From positions 1 to 14,405 of the forward strand of contig CAZODZ010000042.1 in NCBI GenBank assembly GCA_964578745.1: a stretch of 14,405 nt of DNA. The letters are read 5' to 3'. A model generated the notes under the pieces. The model did no database searches. It was not told where the DNA came from and saw only the letters and a program-made list of their open reading frames with translations. The number at the start of each line of letters is the position of its first letter. Position 1 is the first letter of the stretch. This document shows, one piece after another, positions 1-7,018 of this stretch. The stretch comes from SKVJ01 sp964578745. Its GTDB lineage: Bacteria > Chloroflexota > Dehalococcoidia > GIF9 > AB-539-J10. Both the position numbers and the translations under genes were made by a program.

Positions 1-231
1 CAGCTCTTTGTACACGGCCGCGAAATCGGCGCTGGACGGTGCTGCTGTCCTTGGGCGGATGCTGCCACATGATGTCAACCGGTCATAGAACTGCTGTCGT
101 GTCAGCTCCACGCCGTCCCGTAAGACCTCGTCGCCGAAGTATATGTACAGCGGCACCACTGTTATGCCCAGCTCCTCTATCAGCGCGGCTGGAAGGTCAG
201 CGCTGCTGTCGGTGACAACGCGGACTGCCAT
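1..231 (-). CDS. DegV family fatty-acid-binding protein, N-terminal part (cut by window edge)
   Basis: The first 77 codons of a DegV protein are visible; the rest lies beyond position 1. DegV (FakB-like) proteins bind a fatty acid and, where a FakA kinase exists, present it for phosphorylation. The N-terminus reads VRVVTDSSADLP, the family's opening strand and Asp-Ser motif, followed by a GITVVPLYIYFGDE segment and a TAAPSS motif matching the usual T-S-x-P-S ligand-binding loop. It is clearly paralogous to the complete DegV gene at 1370-2239, with rlmB between them. ATG at 229-231 is chosen because it places the family's conserved start correctly. No Shine-Dalgarno sequence is seen before it, and a TATGAT box sits only a few bases upstream, so the mRNA may have almost no leader. 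Family assignment is firm. The ligand and cellular role are not shown by sequence. Confidence 0.88.
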   Translation of the reverse strand, partial: MAVRVVTDSSADLPAALIEELGITVVPLYIYFGDEVLRDGVELTRQQFYDRLTSCGSIRPRTAAPSSADFAAVYKEL

Positions 232-242
232 GGGTAGACGGT

Positions 243-248
243 ATCATA
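243..248 (-). promoter_or_regulatory. Possible -10 box for the DegV gene at 1-231
   Basis: On the minus strand the hexamer TATGAT differs by one base from the TATAAT consensus. It ends 12 bases before the DegV ATG, so transcription would start about 5 bases before the start codon and give a nearly leaderless mRNA. No convincing -35 hexamer is seen at 17 bases. This is an inference from one short motif. Confidence 0.25.
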
Positions 249-365
249 ATCTTCTTTCCGTGGTTAGAGGTTGTTGACGTTCACTCGTGCAGGTGGCATT
301 GTTTTACGAAACGGGCTGGCCCGCGGTACGTCCGCAGCTGGTCCGGGGAGGGTGGGCCTGGCGCC

Positions 366-1136
366 ATGAGTACTTCGCAACGTCATACTCGTGACGTGAT
401 CGCAGGCCGGCAGCCTGTGCTTGAAGCGCTGCGGGCCGGTCGCCCTGTCAATAAGGTGCTGCTGGCACGCGATGTTGCGCGACACAGCATCATTGCAGAG
501 ATACTTTACCTCAGCCGCGAGCGGCACATCCCCGTGGAACATGTGCCGGCGAGGGCGCTCGCCGATGCCTGCCGCACAGCAACGCACCAGGGCGTTGTGG
601 CGTACGTGGCTGCGAAAGAGTATATCGATCTGGACGGACTCGCAGCCGTGTCGTGCGGTTGGCCCGATGAGCCGCTGTACGTGGTCCTTGACGGTATCGA
701 GGATCCGCAGAACCTTGGCGCCATTCTCAGGACTGCAGATGCCACCGGAGTCCACGGTGTAATAGTCCGCTCGAGGAGGGCAGCTGGACTGACAGCCGCT
801 GTGTCACGGGCATCTGCCGGCGCTGTAGAGTATGTGCCGGTAGCGCGGGTGCCCAACATCACCAATGCTATCTGTTCACTCAAGGAGCATGGGGTATGGG
901 TAGTGGGCATCGACGCGTCTGCCACCATGCGCTATACGGAGGTGGACATGCGCTCCTCGCTGGCAATTGTGATTGGCTCTGAGGGGAAAGGCATCTCTGG
1001 TATCGTCAGGAGACACTGTGACATACTCGCCTCGATACCAATGCGCGGCAGAGTAACGTCGTTGAACGCTTCCGTGGCTGCGGCGCTGGTGATGTACGAG
1101 GCCTTCAGACAGCGGGATTGGTGCGGGATTGTCTGA
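366..1136 (+). CDS. rlmB: TrmH/SpoU family RNA 2'-O-ribose methyltransferase (RlmB type)
   Basis: This 256-residue SPOUT methyltransferase probably uses S-adenosylmethionine to methylate a ribose in 23S rRNA (G2251 by analogy with E. coli RlmB). The N-terminal third (about residues 10-85) is the substrate-binding domain found in RlmB-type members, starting with a VIAGRQPVLEAL motif. The catalytic domain carries the three SPOUT motifs: DGIEDPQNLGAILRTADATG (motif 1, with the Asn and Arg of the active site), IVIGSEGKGIS (motif 2) and SLNASVAAALVMYE (motif 3, part of the trefoil knot). Length and motif order fit the family. ATG 366 is used because the protein aligns from there. A GGGGAGG at 345-351 is about 14 bases upstream, a long spacing. 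It diverges from the truncated DegV gene and converges on the second DegV gene. The exact target nucleotide is inferred from family similarity. Confidence 0.93.
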   Translation: MSTSQRHTRDVIAGRQPVLEALRAGRPVNKVLLARDVARHSIIAEILYLSRERHIPVEHVPARALADACRTATHQGVVAYVAAKEYIDLDGLAAVSCGWPDEPLYVVLDGIEDPQNLGAILRTADATGVHGVIVRSRRAAGLTAAVSRASAGAVEYVPVARVPNITNAICSLKEHGVWVVGIDASATMRYTEVDMRSSLAIVIGSEGKGISGIVRRHCDILASIPMRGRVTSLNASVAAALVMYEAFRQRDWCGIV

Positions 1137-1369
1137 GCCCACAGTGGCGTGAGAAGACCGACGGATCGAATGATCGTTCCTGTACGACGGTCTGGCGTGG
1201 CGTCCTGAAACGTCTTGGGGTCTTCTCCAATCATGTGGCACCGTGGCGCCTCATCCCTGAGACCTCGAGCTTTCTGTCTACGTGGTTGTGGGCGTACTCT
1301 CACTCGAGAACTTCGGGATTCTGTGGTGGCCTGTCCAGCGGGGGCAATTGCTGGAACGGATTGTCGCTG

Positions 1370-2239
1370 TCAGTCGAAGGCCGGCAGATCGAGTCCATTG
1401 TCGGGGCCCTGTATGAGAGCTACACACAGTGCGCCCGGCCCGAGGTATGTTCCGAGTGTGGCACCACACCTCGTCCGCATGATTCGGTCTGAAGGGAAGA
1501 ACTGCGACAGGCGGTTGGCCAGTCTCTCCATCTCGCTCTCGCATGTTGTGTGTGCCACTGCGAGACTGCAAAGAGGTCCAAACCCTTGTACCAGTTCACA
1601 CAGCCTGTCGAATGCGCGCTCACGGCCGCGCAGCCTTTCTACGGGCTGAACGACTCCCTCGTACACTGACAGTATCGGCTTCACGTTGAGCATGGAGCCG
1701 AGAAAGTTTGTTGCCTTGCCTATGCGGCCTCCCTTGTGCAGGTACTCGAGCGTGTCCAGGACGCCAAAGAACCGGGTGCGGGGTATCATCTCGTGGATTG
1801 TATGGAGAATCTCGTCGAGGGTCTTTCCCTGGAGAGCAAGGCGTGCGGCCTCAGTTACCAGTATCCCAAGACCAATGGATGCCTGCAGAGAATCGACAAG
1901 CTCAATGCGGCAGGGAGTCTCGACTCCTTCGGTGCCCACAAGTGCTGATGCATACGTTGCACTCAGTCTCTCGGATATGTGTATTGAGAGGATCTCGTCC
2001 GTCTCTTGCGCAAGTCGCTCGTATACCTCGGTGAACATCCCGGAAGAAGGAGCTGAGGTCTTGGGCAGAATGTCGCCGCCGACAAGCAGGTTGTAGAAGC
2101 CCTCCGTCGAAATGCTTACGCCGTCCTGGAACGTCTCGTCTCCGACATGGATATGTAGCGGAACGACGGAGATGCCAAGTTGTTCAACAATCTCAGGCGG
2201 CAGGTCCGCCGTGCTGTCGGTGACAACCCTTACGCGCAT
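1370..2239 (-). CDS. DegV family fatty-acid-binding protein
   Basis: A full-length DegV protein of 289 residues (family usual is about 280). Visible family landmarks in order are VVTDSTADLP at the N-terminus, TSAPSS in the ligand loop (about residue 65), IHISERLSATYASA, RFFGVLDTLEYLHKGGRIG in the middle (a near-invariant DegV stretch), LNVKPIL, and GTYLGPGALCVAL near the C-terminus. The longer open frame reaches 2410, but the conserved start is MRVRVVTD, so ATG at 2237-2239 is preferred. An AGGGA about 10 bases before it is a modest ribosome-binding site. DegV proteins bind a long-chain fatty acid in the cytoplasm; in Firmicutes they serve as FakB subunits. No fakA gene is visible here, so that role is open. 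It converges with rlmB across a 233-base spacer in which I see no gene or clear terminator. Confidence 0.93.
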   Translation of the reverse strand: MRVRVVTDSTADLPPEIVEQLGISVVPLHIHVGDETFQDGVSISTEGFYNLLVGGDILPKTSAPSSGMFTEVYERLAQETDEILSIHISERLSATYASALVGTEGVETPCRIELVDSLQASIGLGILVTEAARLALQGKTLDEILHTIHEMIPRTRFFGVLDTLEYLHKGGRIGKATNFLGSMLNVKPILSVYEGVVQPVERLRGRERAFDRLCELVQGFGPLCSLAVAHTTCESEMERLANRLSQFFPSDRIMRTRCGATLGTYLGPGALCVALIQGPDNGLDLPAFD

Positions 2240-3425
2240 AGTGCAATTCCCTGGAGGTGTCCAGACACATTTCTGAAGTGATTGGTGCTGGCACAACGTA
2301 CAGGAGAAACATCCCGCGGTCAAGTGTCCGTCCCCATGCTGGCTGCTTGGGGTACTACACGCGGAGGGATGCTGCATCGGAGTGGTGTTGTTGGGAGGAC
2401 GCGCCAGCACACAGTGCGGATGGTTGTGCTGGGCTTTTGCTGATTGCTGTCGTTGCTTGGGTGAGGATAGCGCTCAGTCGACTTAACTTGATGCTTGGAG
2501 ACCCTTTCGGCAAGACTGCTGAGTCGATCGTCTCGCTTGCAGGAGGCCTTCGTATGCGGTGGTGTTACCGCCCACGTGTCGGGTGGTGGCATCATTCTGA
2601 CTGAATGCACGGGCGTATATGACCTGTCGACCTGCAGACGGTTCGCCGTTGCAGCTGTTGATGTAGTTGGCGCAGGTCGCTCACAGGAGCGAGACTGGAT
2701 TGCTAGGGATGGTTCTTCGTCTCTCATTTGGTAATGCTCGGAGCGTGTATGTCTACGACACTTGTGATGGCAGATGGACCACGATGAACAGGATTTCAGG
2801 GTCGTCCTTCGCTGGCTTTGTCATGTAGTAACCAGTCGGTCGTCGTAATCCCTGCGTCTTCACTCGCATGATGGTGAGGCTACCTGCGGGCAACTGCACA
2901 CGGTTCGACTGGCTCCGTCAGGGGAGGGGACCTGCCTCTACACCGAGGCGACTAACTGCTATGGTCGCGGTACGTTTGTGTCGCATACCGACGAGAGTGA
3001 TTCGCATCGATGTTCGTTCGCGTATTACGATATGGCACCATGGGATGTGTGCTGATGGGTACGGTGGCCGACCGTGCTTGATTCGACTTATCCCTCGCCT
3101 GCGCACTACACTATCAGTAGTGCACGCCGCTCGCAGTCATTGCATGAGCGGCAAAGGAGGTAGTTGAGGGAGAGGACTGCTTGCCGGCTTGGGGAGCGCA
3201 AGCGCTCAGCGAGACGGCTGGAATTGGCAGGTGGTTCGTTTCGGGGGCGCGTCTGTAAAGCTACTCACTCGTTGATGCGTTCCTGTCGCGGCTGGAATCT
3301 ACGGGTATACTGGTTGAGAAAAGGAGTCTTAAAGATAGGCGGGCGCCATCAGATGGCTTGCTGCGCAGAAGGGGCGAGAAGCGTGTCGCCGACATGGTTC
3401 CGTACTGCTCGAAGGAGGTGAGTGA
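2240..3425. other. Gene-poor stretch of about 1.2 kb with broken reading frames
   Basis: There is no intact gene between the second DegV gene and the small membrane-protein gene. The middle (2540-3052) has protein-like plus-strand frames interrupted by stops and frame changes, listed separately. From 3148 to 3453 one plus-strand frame stays open apart from a TAA at 3256, but it matches no family I can name. A 7-bp inverted repeat with a 7-base loop (GCACTAC at 3103-3109, GTAGTGC at 3117-3123) and an orphan AAGGAGG (3154-3160) not followed by a credible gene are also present. A TATACT box at 3306-3311 could serve the downstream gene, but it lacks a good -35. The first 300 bases (2240-2539) show nothing I can support. 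Confidence 0.6.
2540..3052 (+). pseudogene. Decayed kelch-like beta-propeller gene fragment
   Basis: Three successive plus-strand frame pieces read like parts of one beta-propeller protein. The first (to the TAA at 2732) contains TGVYDLSTCRRF and, near its end, ARDGSSSLI. The second, in another frame (2709-2828), contains NARSVYVYDTCDGRWTTM. Joined at about 2725, they give the kelch pattern of a Gly-Ser turn, then V-x-V-Y-D, then W-T-T-M, with about 50 residues between the two Y-D motifs, the normal repeat length. The third (frame open 2849-3052) contains GRGTFVSHTDESDSH and FAYYDMAPWDV, again like a propeller blade. No start codon, stop-free frame or ribosome-binding site supports a functional product. 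Kelch modules bind proteins or glycans, often outside the cell. This is pattern matching by eye; the family call is moderate and the decayed state follows from the two frame changes. Confidence 0.4.
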
Positions 3426-3689
3426 ATGGATATTGTATGGTTCCGGGACCTGAGCGTGACCATCCTGGGATTCGCGGCCACGATTGTATTCATCATCAGT
3501 GCAGTTGTCCTGTTGCGGCTGTATTCGGCGGTCAAAGGCGTGATTGCGGAATTGAAGGCTGCGTCGATGGTTGCCCATGATACGGCAGCACGTTTTCAGG
3601 AAGGCATGCGGCCCATACTTGCGCTGTTCGAGATGATACAGGGTATGCGTGAGGGCCGTGAACGTCGTAGTAGCAAGAGACGCCGGTAA
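3426..3689 (+). CDS. Small single-pass membrane protein, DUF948-like
   Basis: An 87-residue protein with one hydrophobic helix at about residues 13-33 (VTILGFAATIVFIISAVVLL), followed by a polar, probably helical tail with a very basic end (RRSSKRRR). This layout, just upstream of a YtxH gene, resembles the small DUF948-type general-stress membrane proteins of Gram-positives, but I cannot point to a diagnostic motif. The start is well supported: AAGGAGGT at 3412-3419 lies 6 bases before the ATG. The stop codon overlaps the ribosome-binding site of the next gene, so the two genes are co-transcribed and probably translationally linked. Function unknown; a role at the envelope together with the YtxH protein is an inference from the pairing. 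Confidence 0.75.
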   Translation: MDIVWFRDLSVTILGFAATIVFIISAVVLLRLYSAVKGVIAELKAASMVAHDTAARFQEGMRPILALFEMIQGMREGRERRSSKRRR

Positions 3690-3704
3690 GGAGGTGAGGA
3701 CGAA

Positions 3705-4211
3705 ATGGGAACTGAGTACAAAACATCGGGTCATGCGAGCGCATTGCTCACCGGAGCGATGATCGGCGGTGTATTGGCGCTGCTTTATGCGCCGCGGCCT
3801 GGTTCTGAGACGCGGAAGTTCCTCCGCGCGGAACTCGAGCGTGTCAGGGAGGAGGCCGAGGACATTGCAAAGTACGCGAGGTCGGCCGCTGACGAAGGAG
3901 CGCACAAGGTTGGACTGTCTAGCGTTGAACGCCGACTGAAGAAAGAGGAGGAGGAGCACATGGAGGGAAAGTCTATTGGCGTGGGGTTCATGCTGGGTGT
4001 TGTGGTGGGTGGAGCACTTGCACTATTGTATGCTCCGCGCCCCGGCAGCGAGATGCGTGGTATCCTCAAGAGCAAGGCTGAACATACTGCTGAAGAGGCA
4101 CTCGAGATCGCTGAACACGCGAAGGAGATAGCAACCGAGCGTGTGAAGAAGGCGAAGGCGGCTGCAGAGGCAGCCCAGCGCGAAGCTGAGGTAGGCGAAG
4201 GCACCGCCTAG
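3705..4211 (+). CDS. Tandem YtxH-domain protein
   Basis: A 168-residue protein with two copies of the YtxH module (gas-vesicle/general-stress type, normally one copy in about 80-120 residues). Each copy has a glycine-rich membrane helix followed by an almost identical signature: ALLYAPRPGSETR near residue 25 and ALLYAPRPGSEMR near residue 112. Each is then followed by a charged, Ala/Glu/Lys-rich helical tail likely to form a coiled coil. The second copy begins at Met86 with its own AGGAGGAG upstream (3946-3953), so it may also be made separately. AAGGAGGTGA at 3688-3697, 7 bases before the ATG, marks the main start and overlaps the stop of the preceding gene. YtxH proteins are small membrane-associated stress proteins of unknown activity. 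The duplication is seen directly; the biological role is not. Confidence 0.88.
   Translation: MGTEYKTSGHASALLTGAMIGGVLALLYAPRPGSETRKFLRAELERVREEAEDIAKYARSAADEGAHKVGLSSVERRLKKEEEEHMEGKSIGVGFMLGVVVGGALALLYAPRPGSEMRGILKSKAEHTAEEALEIAEHAKEIATERVKKAKAAAEAAQREAEVGEGTA
3945..3962 (+). promoter_or_regulatory. Internal ribosome-binding site and start for the second YtxH domain
   Basis: Inside the tandem YtxH gene, an AGGAGGAG run (3946-3953) stands 6 bases before an in-frame ATG (3960-3962). That ATG lies just before the second domain and matches where single-domain YtxH proteins begin (MEGKSIGVGFMLG). It could yield an 83-residue single-domain protein in addition to the full-length one. The purine run also encodes a Lys/Glu-rich linker, so it may be coincidence. 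Confidence 0.4.
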
Positions 4212-4262
4212 GGTCAGCGCGCGTGTTGCGCTCGGACCACTGCTACGGAGTCCTTGGTTAGG

Positions 4263-4296
4263 CTTCACCCTTCGGCAGGCATGTCGAAGGGTGAAG
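4263..4296. terminator. Perfect 12-bp hairpin after the YtxH gene
   Basis: CTTCACCCTTCG (4263-4274) and CGAAGGGTGAAG (4285-4296) are perfectly complementary around a 10-base loop. It lies 50 bases after the YtxH stop and about 45 bases before the AI-2E permease start, so it probably ends or limits transcription of the YtxH pair. The downstream bases are only moderately T-rich (TTGTGGTCTTGT), so termination may be partial. Confidence 0.6.
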
Positions 4297-4339
4297 TTGT
4301 GGTCTTGTATATGTCCGCAACTAGGAATCGTATGGGTTG

Positions 4340-5428
4340 ATGGCCTCCATCTCCTGGCTCAAGCGCAACGGTAGGGGTATTGCCGTTGTCGCTGTCCTTT
4401 TCTTGATCATATGGCTGCTCGTGGAGCTGCGGCGTGTCCTGTTGCCGTTTGCGCTTGGACTTCTTATCGCCTGGCTGCTGCAGCCGGTGGTCGACTGCGT
4501 CGAACGTTGGATCCCTGGCGTGAAGAGTCACCACTTGAGACGAGTGGTCTCGATTGTTGTTATCTACCTCGTGGTCACAGCAGTCATTGGGCTTGTTGTG
4601 TTCTGGATGGTCACTGTCTTGGGGCGCTCACTTGTTGCTCTGTTAGCGGCAGCGCCTGAGCTTGTCCCACAGGGCATCGAAGCTCTGGAGACCTGGCTGG
4701 AGTCGTTCCTCACGACGTTGCCTCCATCTACTCGTGCGCAGCTGGACGCTCTTCTTGCTGAGGCTGGCACACGGGCCAGCCAGGCACTCGTCAGTTTCAT
4801 CACTGGTGGAGTCGTGCGCATAGGCAGCTCTTCGAACATGATACTCGGGTTTGTGGCATTGCCTGTGTTTCTCTTTTATTTGCTGAAAGACTGGGCGCGG
4901 CTTCGGGAGGAACTGTATTCCTCACTCCCGCACTGGGTTGCCATACACGCTCGCAATGTCGCTGCTATCGTGCATGATGTGGTCGGTCGATACCTGCGGG
5001 GCCAGCTTATCCTCGGCATCGTAGTTGGCCTTGCTGTTTACCTCTTGTTGAAGATAGCGGGCATCCCGTATGCTGCGCCGCTGGCTGTGTTCGGCGGCAT
5101 TGCCGAACTTGTGCCGGTTATCGGTCCATGGCTGGCGGGCATTGCGGGCGTGCTTGTTGTGCTGGCTACCTCACCCGAGAAGACCCTGTGGGTCGGCATA
5201 GGCTACATTCTCATCCAGTTGCTGGAAAACAACCTGCTTGTGCCGCGCATACAGGGCCGCCAGATGCAGATTCATCCGGCGCTGGTCATAGTCCTCACCA
5301 TTGTTGCGGCCTCACGGTTTGGTATTGTCGGCTTTCTTCTGGTGTTACCCCTTACCATGTTTGCCGTTCGGCTCGTCAGGTATGTCCGGATCCAGATGCG
5401 TACATCACCCGACGAGGCGGGTCGATAG
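4340..5428 (+). CDS. AI-2E family transporter (PerM/YdiK/TqsA type)
   Basis: A 362-residue polytopic inner-membrane protein of the AI-2E exporter family (formerly UPF0118). It starts with a hydrophobic helix and the family's LRRVLLPFALGLLIAWLLQP segment. A second membrane helix and a soluble, Leu-rich middle section follow. The C-terminal core has PVFLFYLLKDW, GRYLRGQLILGIVVGL, IAELVPVIGPWLAG and LLENNLLVPRIQGRQMQIHP, the most conserved stretches of the family. Some members export autoinducer-2 and others act as Na+/H+ antiporters, so the substrate cannot be read from sequence. Start choice is uncertain: TTG 4337 and ATG 4340 are adjacent and neither has a strong ribosome-binding site (AGGA at 4323-4326 is 13 bases away). 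ATG is preferred. The gene follows the YtxH pair on the same strand after a hairpin. Confidence 0.92.
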   Translation: MASISWLKRNGRGIAVVAVLFLIIWLLVELRRVLLPFALGLLIAWLLQPVVDCVERWIPGVKSHHLRRVVSIVVIYLVVTAVIGLVVFWMVTVLGRSLVALLAAAPELVPQGIEALETWLESFLTTLPPSTRAQLDALLAEAGTRASQALVSFITGGVVRIGSSSNMILGFVALPVFLFYLLKDWARLREELYSSLPHWVAIHARNVAAIVHDVVGRYLRGQLILGIVVGLAVYLLLKIAGIPYAAPLAVFGGIAELVPVIGPWLAGIAGVLVVLATSPEKTLWVGIGYILIQLLENNLLVPRIQGRQMQIHPALVIVLTIVAASRFGIVGFLLVLPLTMFAVRLVRYVRIQMRTSPDEAGR

Positions 5429-5521
5429 CTGGCATCCGGTCTGGTTCGTGTGATATTTGGCTGCGCTGCGCGTATATCATACTGTGTGGGTCTAGATGAG
5501 TGTCTGTAGGGGGTGCAATGG

Positions 5522-6805
5522 ATGCGCAAGATCATAGCTGTTCTGGTTGCTCTGACTCTGATTCCGGCCTCTGCCGGCTGCTCGGCCGTTATGCCCGGCG
5601 CCTCGGCAGACGTGCTGCGATCTCCTGAACCGCGAGAGACAGATGTCTCGCTGCTACCAGGAGACCTTGAAAACCTCGTCCAAGGCAATGGTCGGTTCGC
5701 GTTTGATCTCTACCGCTACCTCGGCACGGGTGATGGCAATCTGTTTTACTCCCCTCACAGTATCTCGATGGCGCTCGCGATGGCATATGCTGGCGCATGT
5801 GCCGGTACCGCGGAGGACATGGCCAGGGCGTTGCATTTCGACCTGCCGCCGGAACGCCTTCATGCCACCTTCAACTATCTGGATATGGAGCTTGCATCGC
5901 GTGGGGAAGGCGCTGAGGGCAAAGATGATGGAGGCTTCCGGCTCAATATCGTCAACGCTATCTGGGGACAGAAAGGCTATCCTTTCCTGGCTGAGTACCT
6001 GGACGTGCTTGCACGTTGCTATGGCGCCGGACTGCGCGTTCTTGACTTCGTGTCCGCTCCTGATGAATCAAGGGCGGTCATCAATGACTGGGTTGAGGAG
6101 CAGACAGGGGATCGCATAAAGGAGCTTATTCCCCGGGGTGCGGTCGATGAGCTGACGCGGCTTGTTCTCACGAACGCCGTGTACTTCAACGCTGCCTGGG
6201 CTTCACAGTTCGAGGAAGCCGACACTTCTGACGGAACATTCTTCCTGCTCGATGGAAACGAAGTGACTGTCCCGATGATGCGCCAGGTGTCGCACTTCCG
6301 CTATGCTGACTACGGCATGTACGAAGCTGTTGAGCTTCCGTATGATGGTCACGAGCTTTCAATGTTGATACTGGTGCCCAAGAGCGGTGAGTTCCGGAAT
6401 TTCGAGCAGACACTTGGTTTTGAACTGGTAGCGCAGGCCATCGCAGGCCTCCACGGGAGCCAGGTGGCCCTGACGATGCCCAGGTTCAGCATGGAGACCA
6501 GCTTCAAACTGAACGGCGCTCTCAGCGCGCTGGGTATGGCTGTTGCGTTTGATCCGGCTGAGGCCGACTTCTCGGGGATGGATGGGCGCCGCGATCTTTA
6601 TATTAGCGACGTTGTGCACAAGGCCTTCGTCGACGTGGCTGAGGCTGGAACCGAAGCGGCTGCTGCTACTGCTGTCGTCATTGGTGCTACATCTGTTCCA
6701 TCTCAGCCTGCGCAGCTCACCATCGACCGACCGTTTGTCTTCTTAATCAGGGATATGGAGACCGGCGCCATCCTGTTCCTCGGGCGGGTCATGGATCCGT
6801 CCTGA
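5522..6805 (+). CDS. Secreted serpin (serine protease inhibitor), probable lipoprotein
   Basis: A 427-residue serpin. The N-terminus (MRKIIAVLVALTLIPASAGC) is a signal peptide ending in a lipobox-like S-A-G-C, so Cys20 is the likely lipid anchor on the outer face of the membrane. The serpin fold shows its usual marks: NLFYSPHSISMALAMAYAGA near residue 75, LVLTNAVYFNAAWASQF, and the C-terminal DRPFVFLIRDMETGAILFLG. The reactive-centre hinge EAGTEAAAATA is intact, with small residues at P15-P9, which marks an inhibitory serpin that can insert its loop. Aligning with alpha-1-antitrypsin puts P1-P1' at Thr390-Ser391 (codons 6689-6694). GTG at 5513 would also open this frame, but a TAGGGGGTG 7-8 bases before ATG 5522 supports the latter. 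The target protease is unknown; defence against exogenous proteases is inferred. Confidence 0.95.
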   Translation: MRKIIAVLVALTLIPASAGCSAVMPGASADVLRSPEPRETDVSLLPGDLENLVQGNGRFAFDLYRYLGTGDGNLFYSPHSISMALAMAYAGACAGTAEDMARALHFDLPPERLHATFNYLDMELASRGEGAEGKDDGGFRLNIVNAIWGQKGYPFLAEYLDVLARCYGAGLRVLDFVSAPDESRAVINDWVEEQTGDRIKELIPRGAVDELTRLVLTNAVYFNAAWASQFEEADTSDGTFFLLDGNEVTVPMMRQVSHFRYADYGMYEAVELPYDGHELSMLILVPKSGEFRNFEQTLGFELVAQAIAGLHGSQVALTMPRFSMETSFKLNGALSALGMAVAFDPAEADFSGMDGRRDLYISDVVHKAFVDVAEAGTEAAAATAVVIGATSVPSQPAQLTIDRPFVFLIRDMETGAILFLGRVMDPS

Positions 6806-6865
6806 GGAAGGAATGGGGCGTAAACGTGCTGATGGCGCGTCTGTGGGGATAGATACTGGGTGAGG

Positions 6866-6894
6866 TTGACAGGGGTAGGCTGGCCTTCTATACT
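6866..6894 (+). promoter_or_regulatory. Strong sigma-70-type promoter upstream of aroF
   Basis: A perfect -35 (TTGACA, 6866-6871) is separated by exactly 17 bases from a near-perfect -10 (TATACT, 6889-6894). Transcription would begin at about 6900-6902, some 185 bases before aroF, and run through a short frame with Phe codons and a terminator hairpin. The sequence match is direct; activity is inferred. Confidence 0.8.
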
Positions 6895-6907
6895 GCGCCT
6901 CACTGAG

Positions 6908-6991
6908 ATGGCTACTTACCGGGCACAGTCGGCTTGCGGATTCTTTTTTAGCGGGTCAATTCTGACGCCCGGGAGCGGTTCGTCGACGTAG
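6908..6991 (+). CDS. Putative phenylalanine leader peptide of aroF (27 aa)
   Basis: A 27-codon frame beginning MATYRAQSACGFFF lies between the strong promoter at 6866-6894 and the terminator at 7019-7051. Codons 12-14 (6941-6949) are TTC TTT TTT, three Phe in a row, and codon 4 is Tyr. Phe and Tyr are end products of the pathway begun by the downstream DAHP synthase. Just after the Phe codons, GGGTCA (6953-6958) can pair with TGAC-CCC (6963-6970, one bulged G), as a pause or 1:2 hairpin would. This is the arrangement of classical attenuators such as E. coli pheA. The weak point is initiation: the predicted 5' leader is only about 6-8 bases with no Shine-Dalgarno sequence, so it would need leaderless translation or an earlier transcript. 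The frame is seen directly; the regulatory role is inferred. Confidence 0.5.
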   Translation: MATYRAQSACGFFFSGSILTPGSGSST

Positions 6992-7018
6992 TTCACCAGG
7001 TACCAAGACAGGTGTAGC

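Noticed and set aside
1149..1195. AGACCG and CGGTCT repeat in the rlmB/DegV spacer as a terminator
   Set aside because: The arms are only 6 bp, far apart, and no T-run follows on either strand.
2540..2734. Reading the 2540-2734 frame as the end of a PfkB sugar kinase because of DVVGAG
   Set aside because: The catalytic Asp of the G-A-G-D motif is missing. The neighbouring V-Y-D and W-T-T-M motifs at repeat spacing fit a kelch protein better.
2753..2824. 23-codon minus-strand frame starting MTKPAKDDPE
   Set aside because: It has no ribosome-binding site or family match, and lies opposite the better supported kelch-like frame.
3194..3207. Inverted repeat GAGCGC-AA-GCGCTC
   Set aside because: The 2-base loop cannot form a hairpin, and there is no adjacent gene or promoter to give it a role.
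3261..3959. Open frame of 232 codons on minus
   Set aside because: It lies opposite two plus-strand genes that have excellent ribosome-binding sites, and its product is unlike any family.
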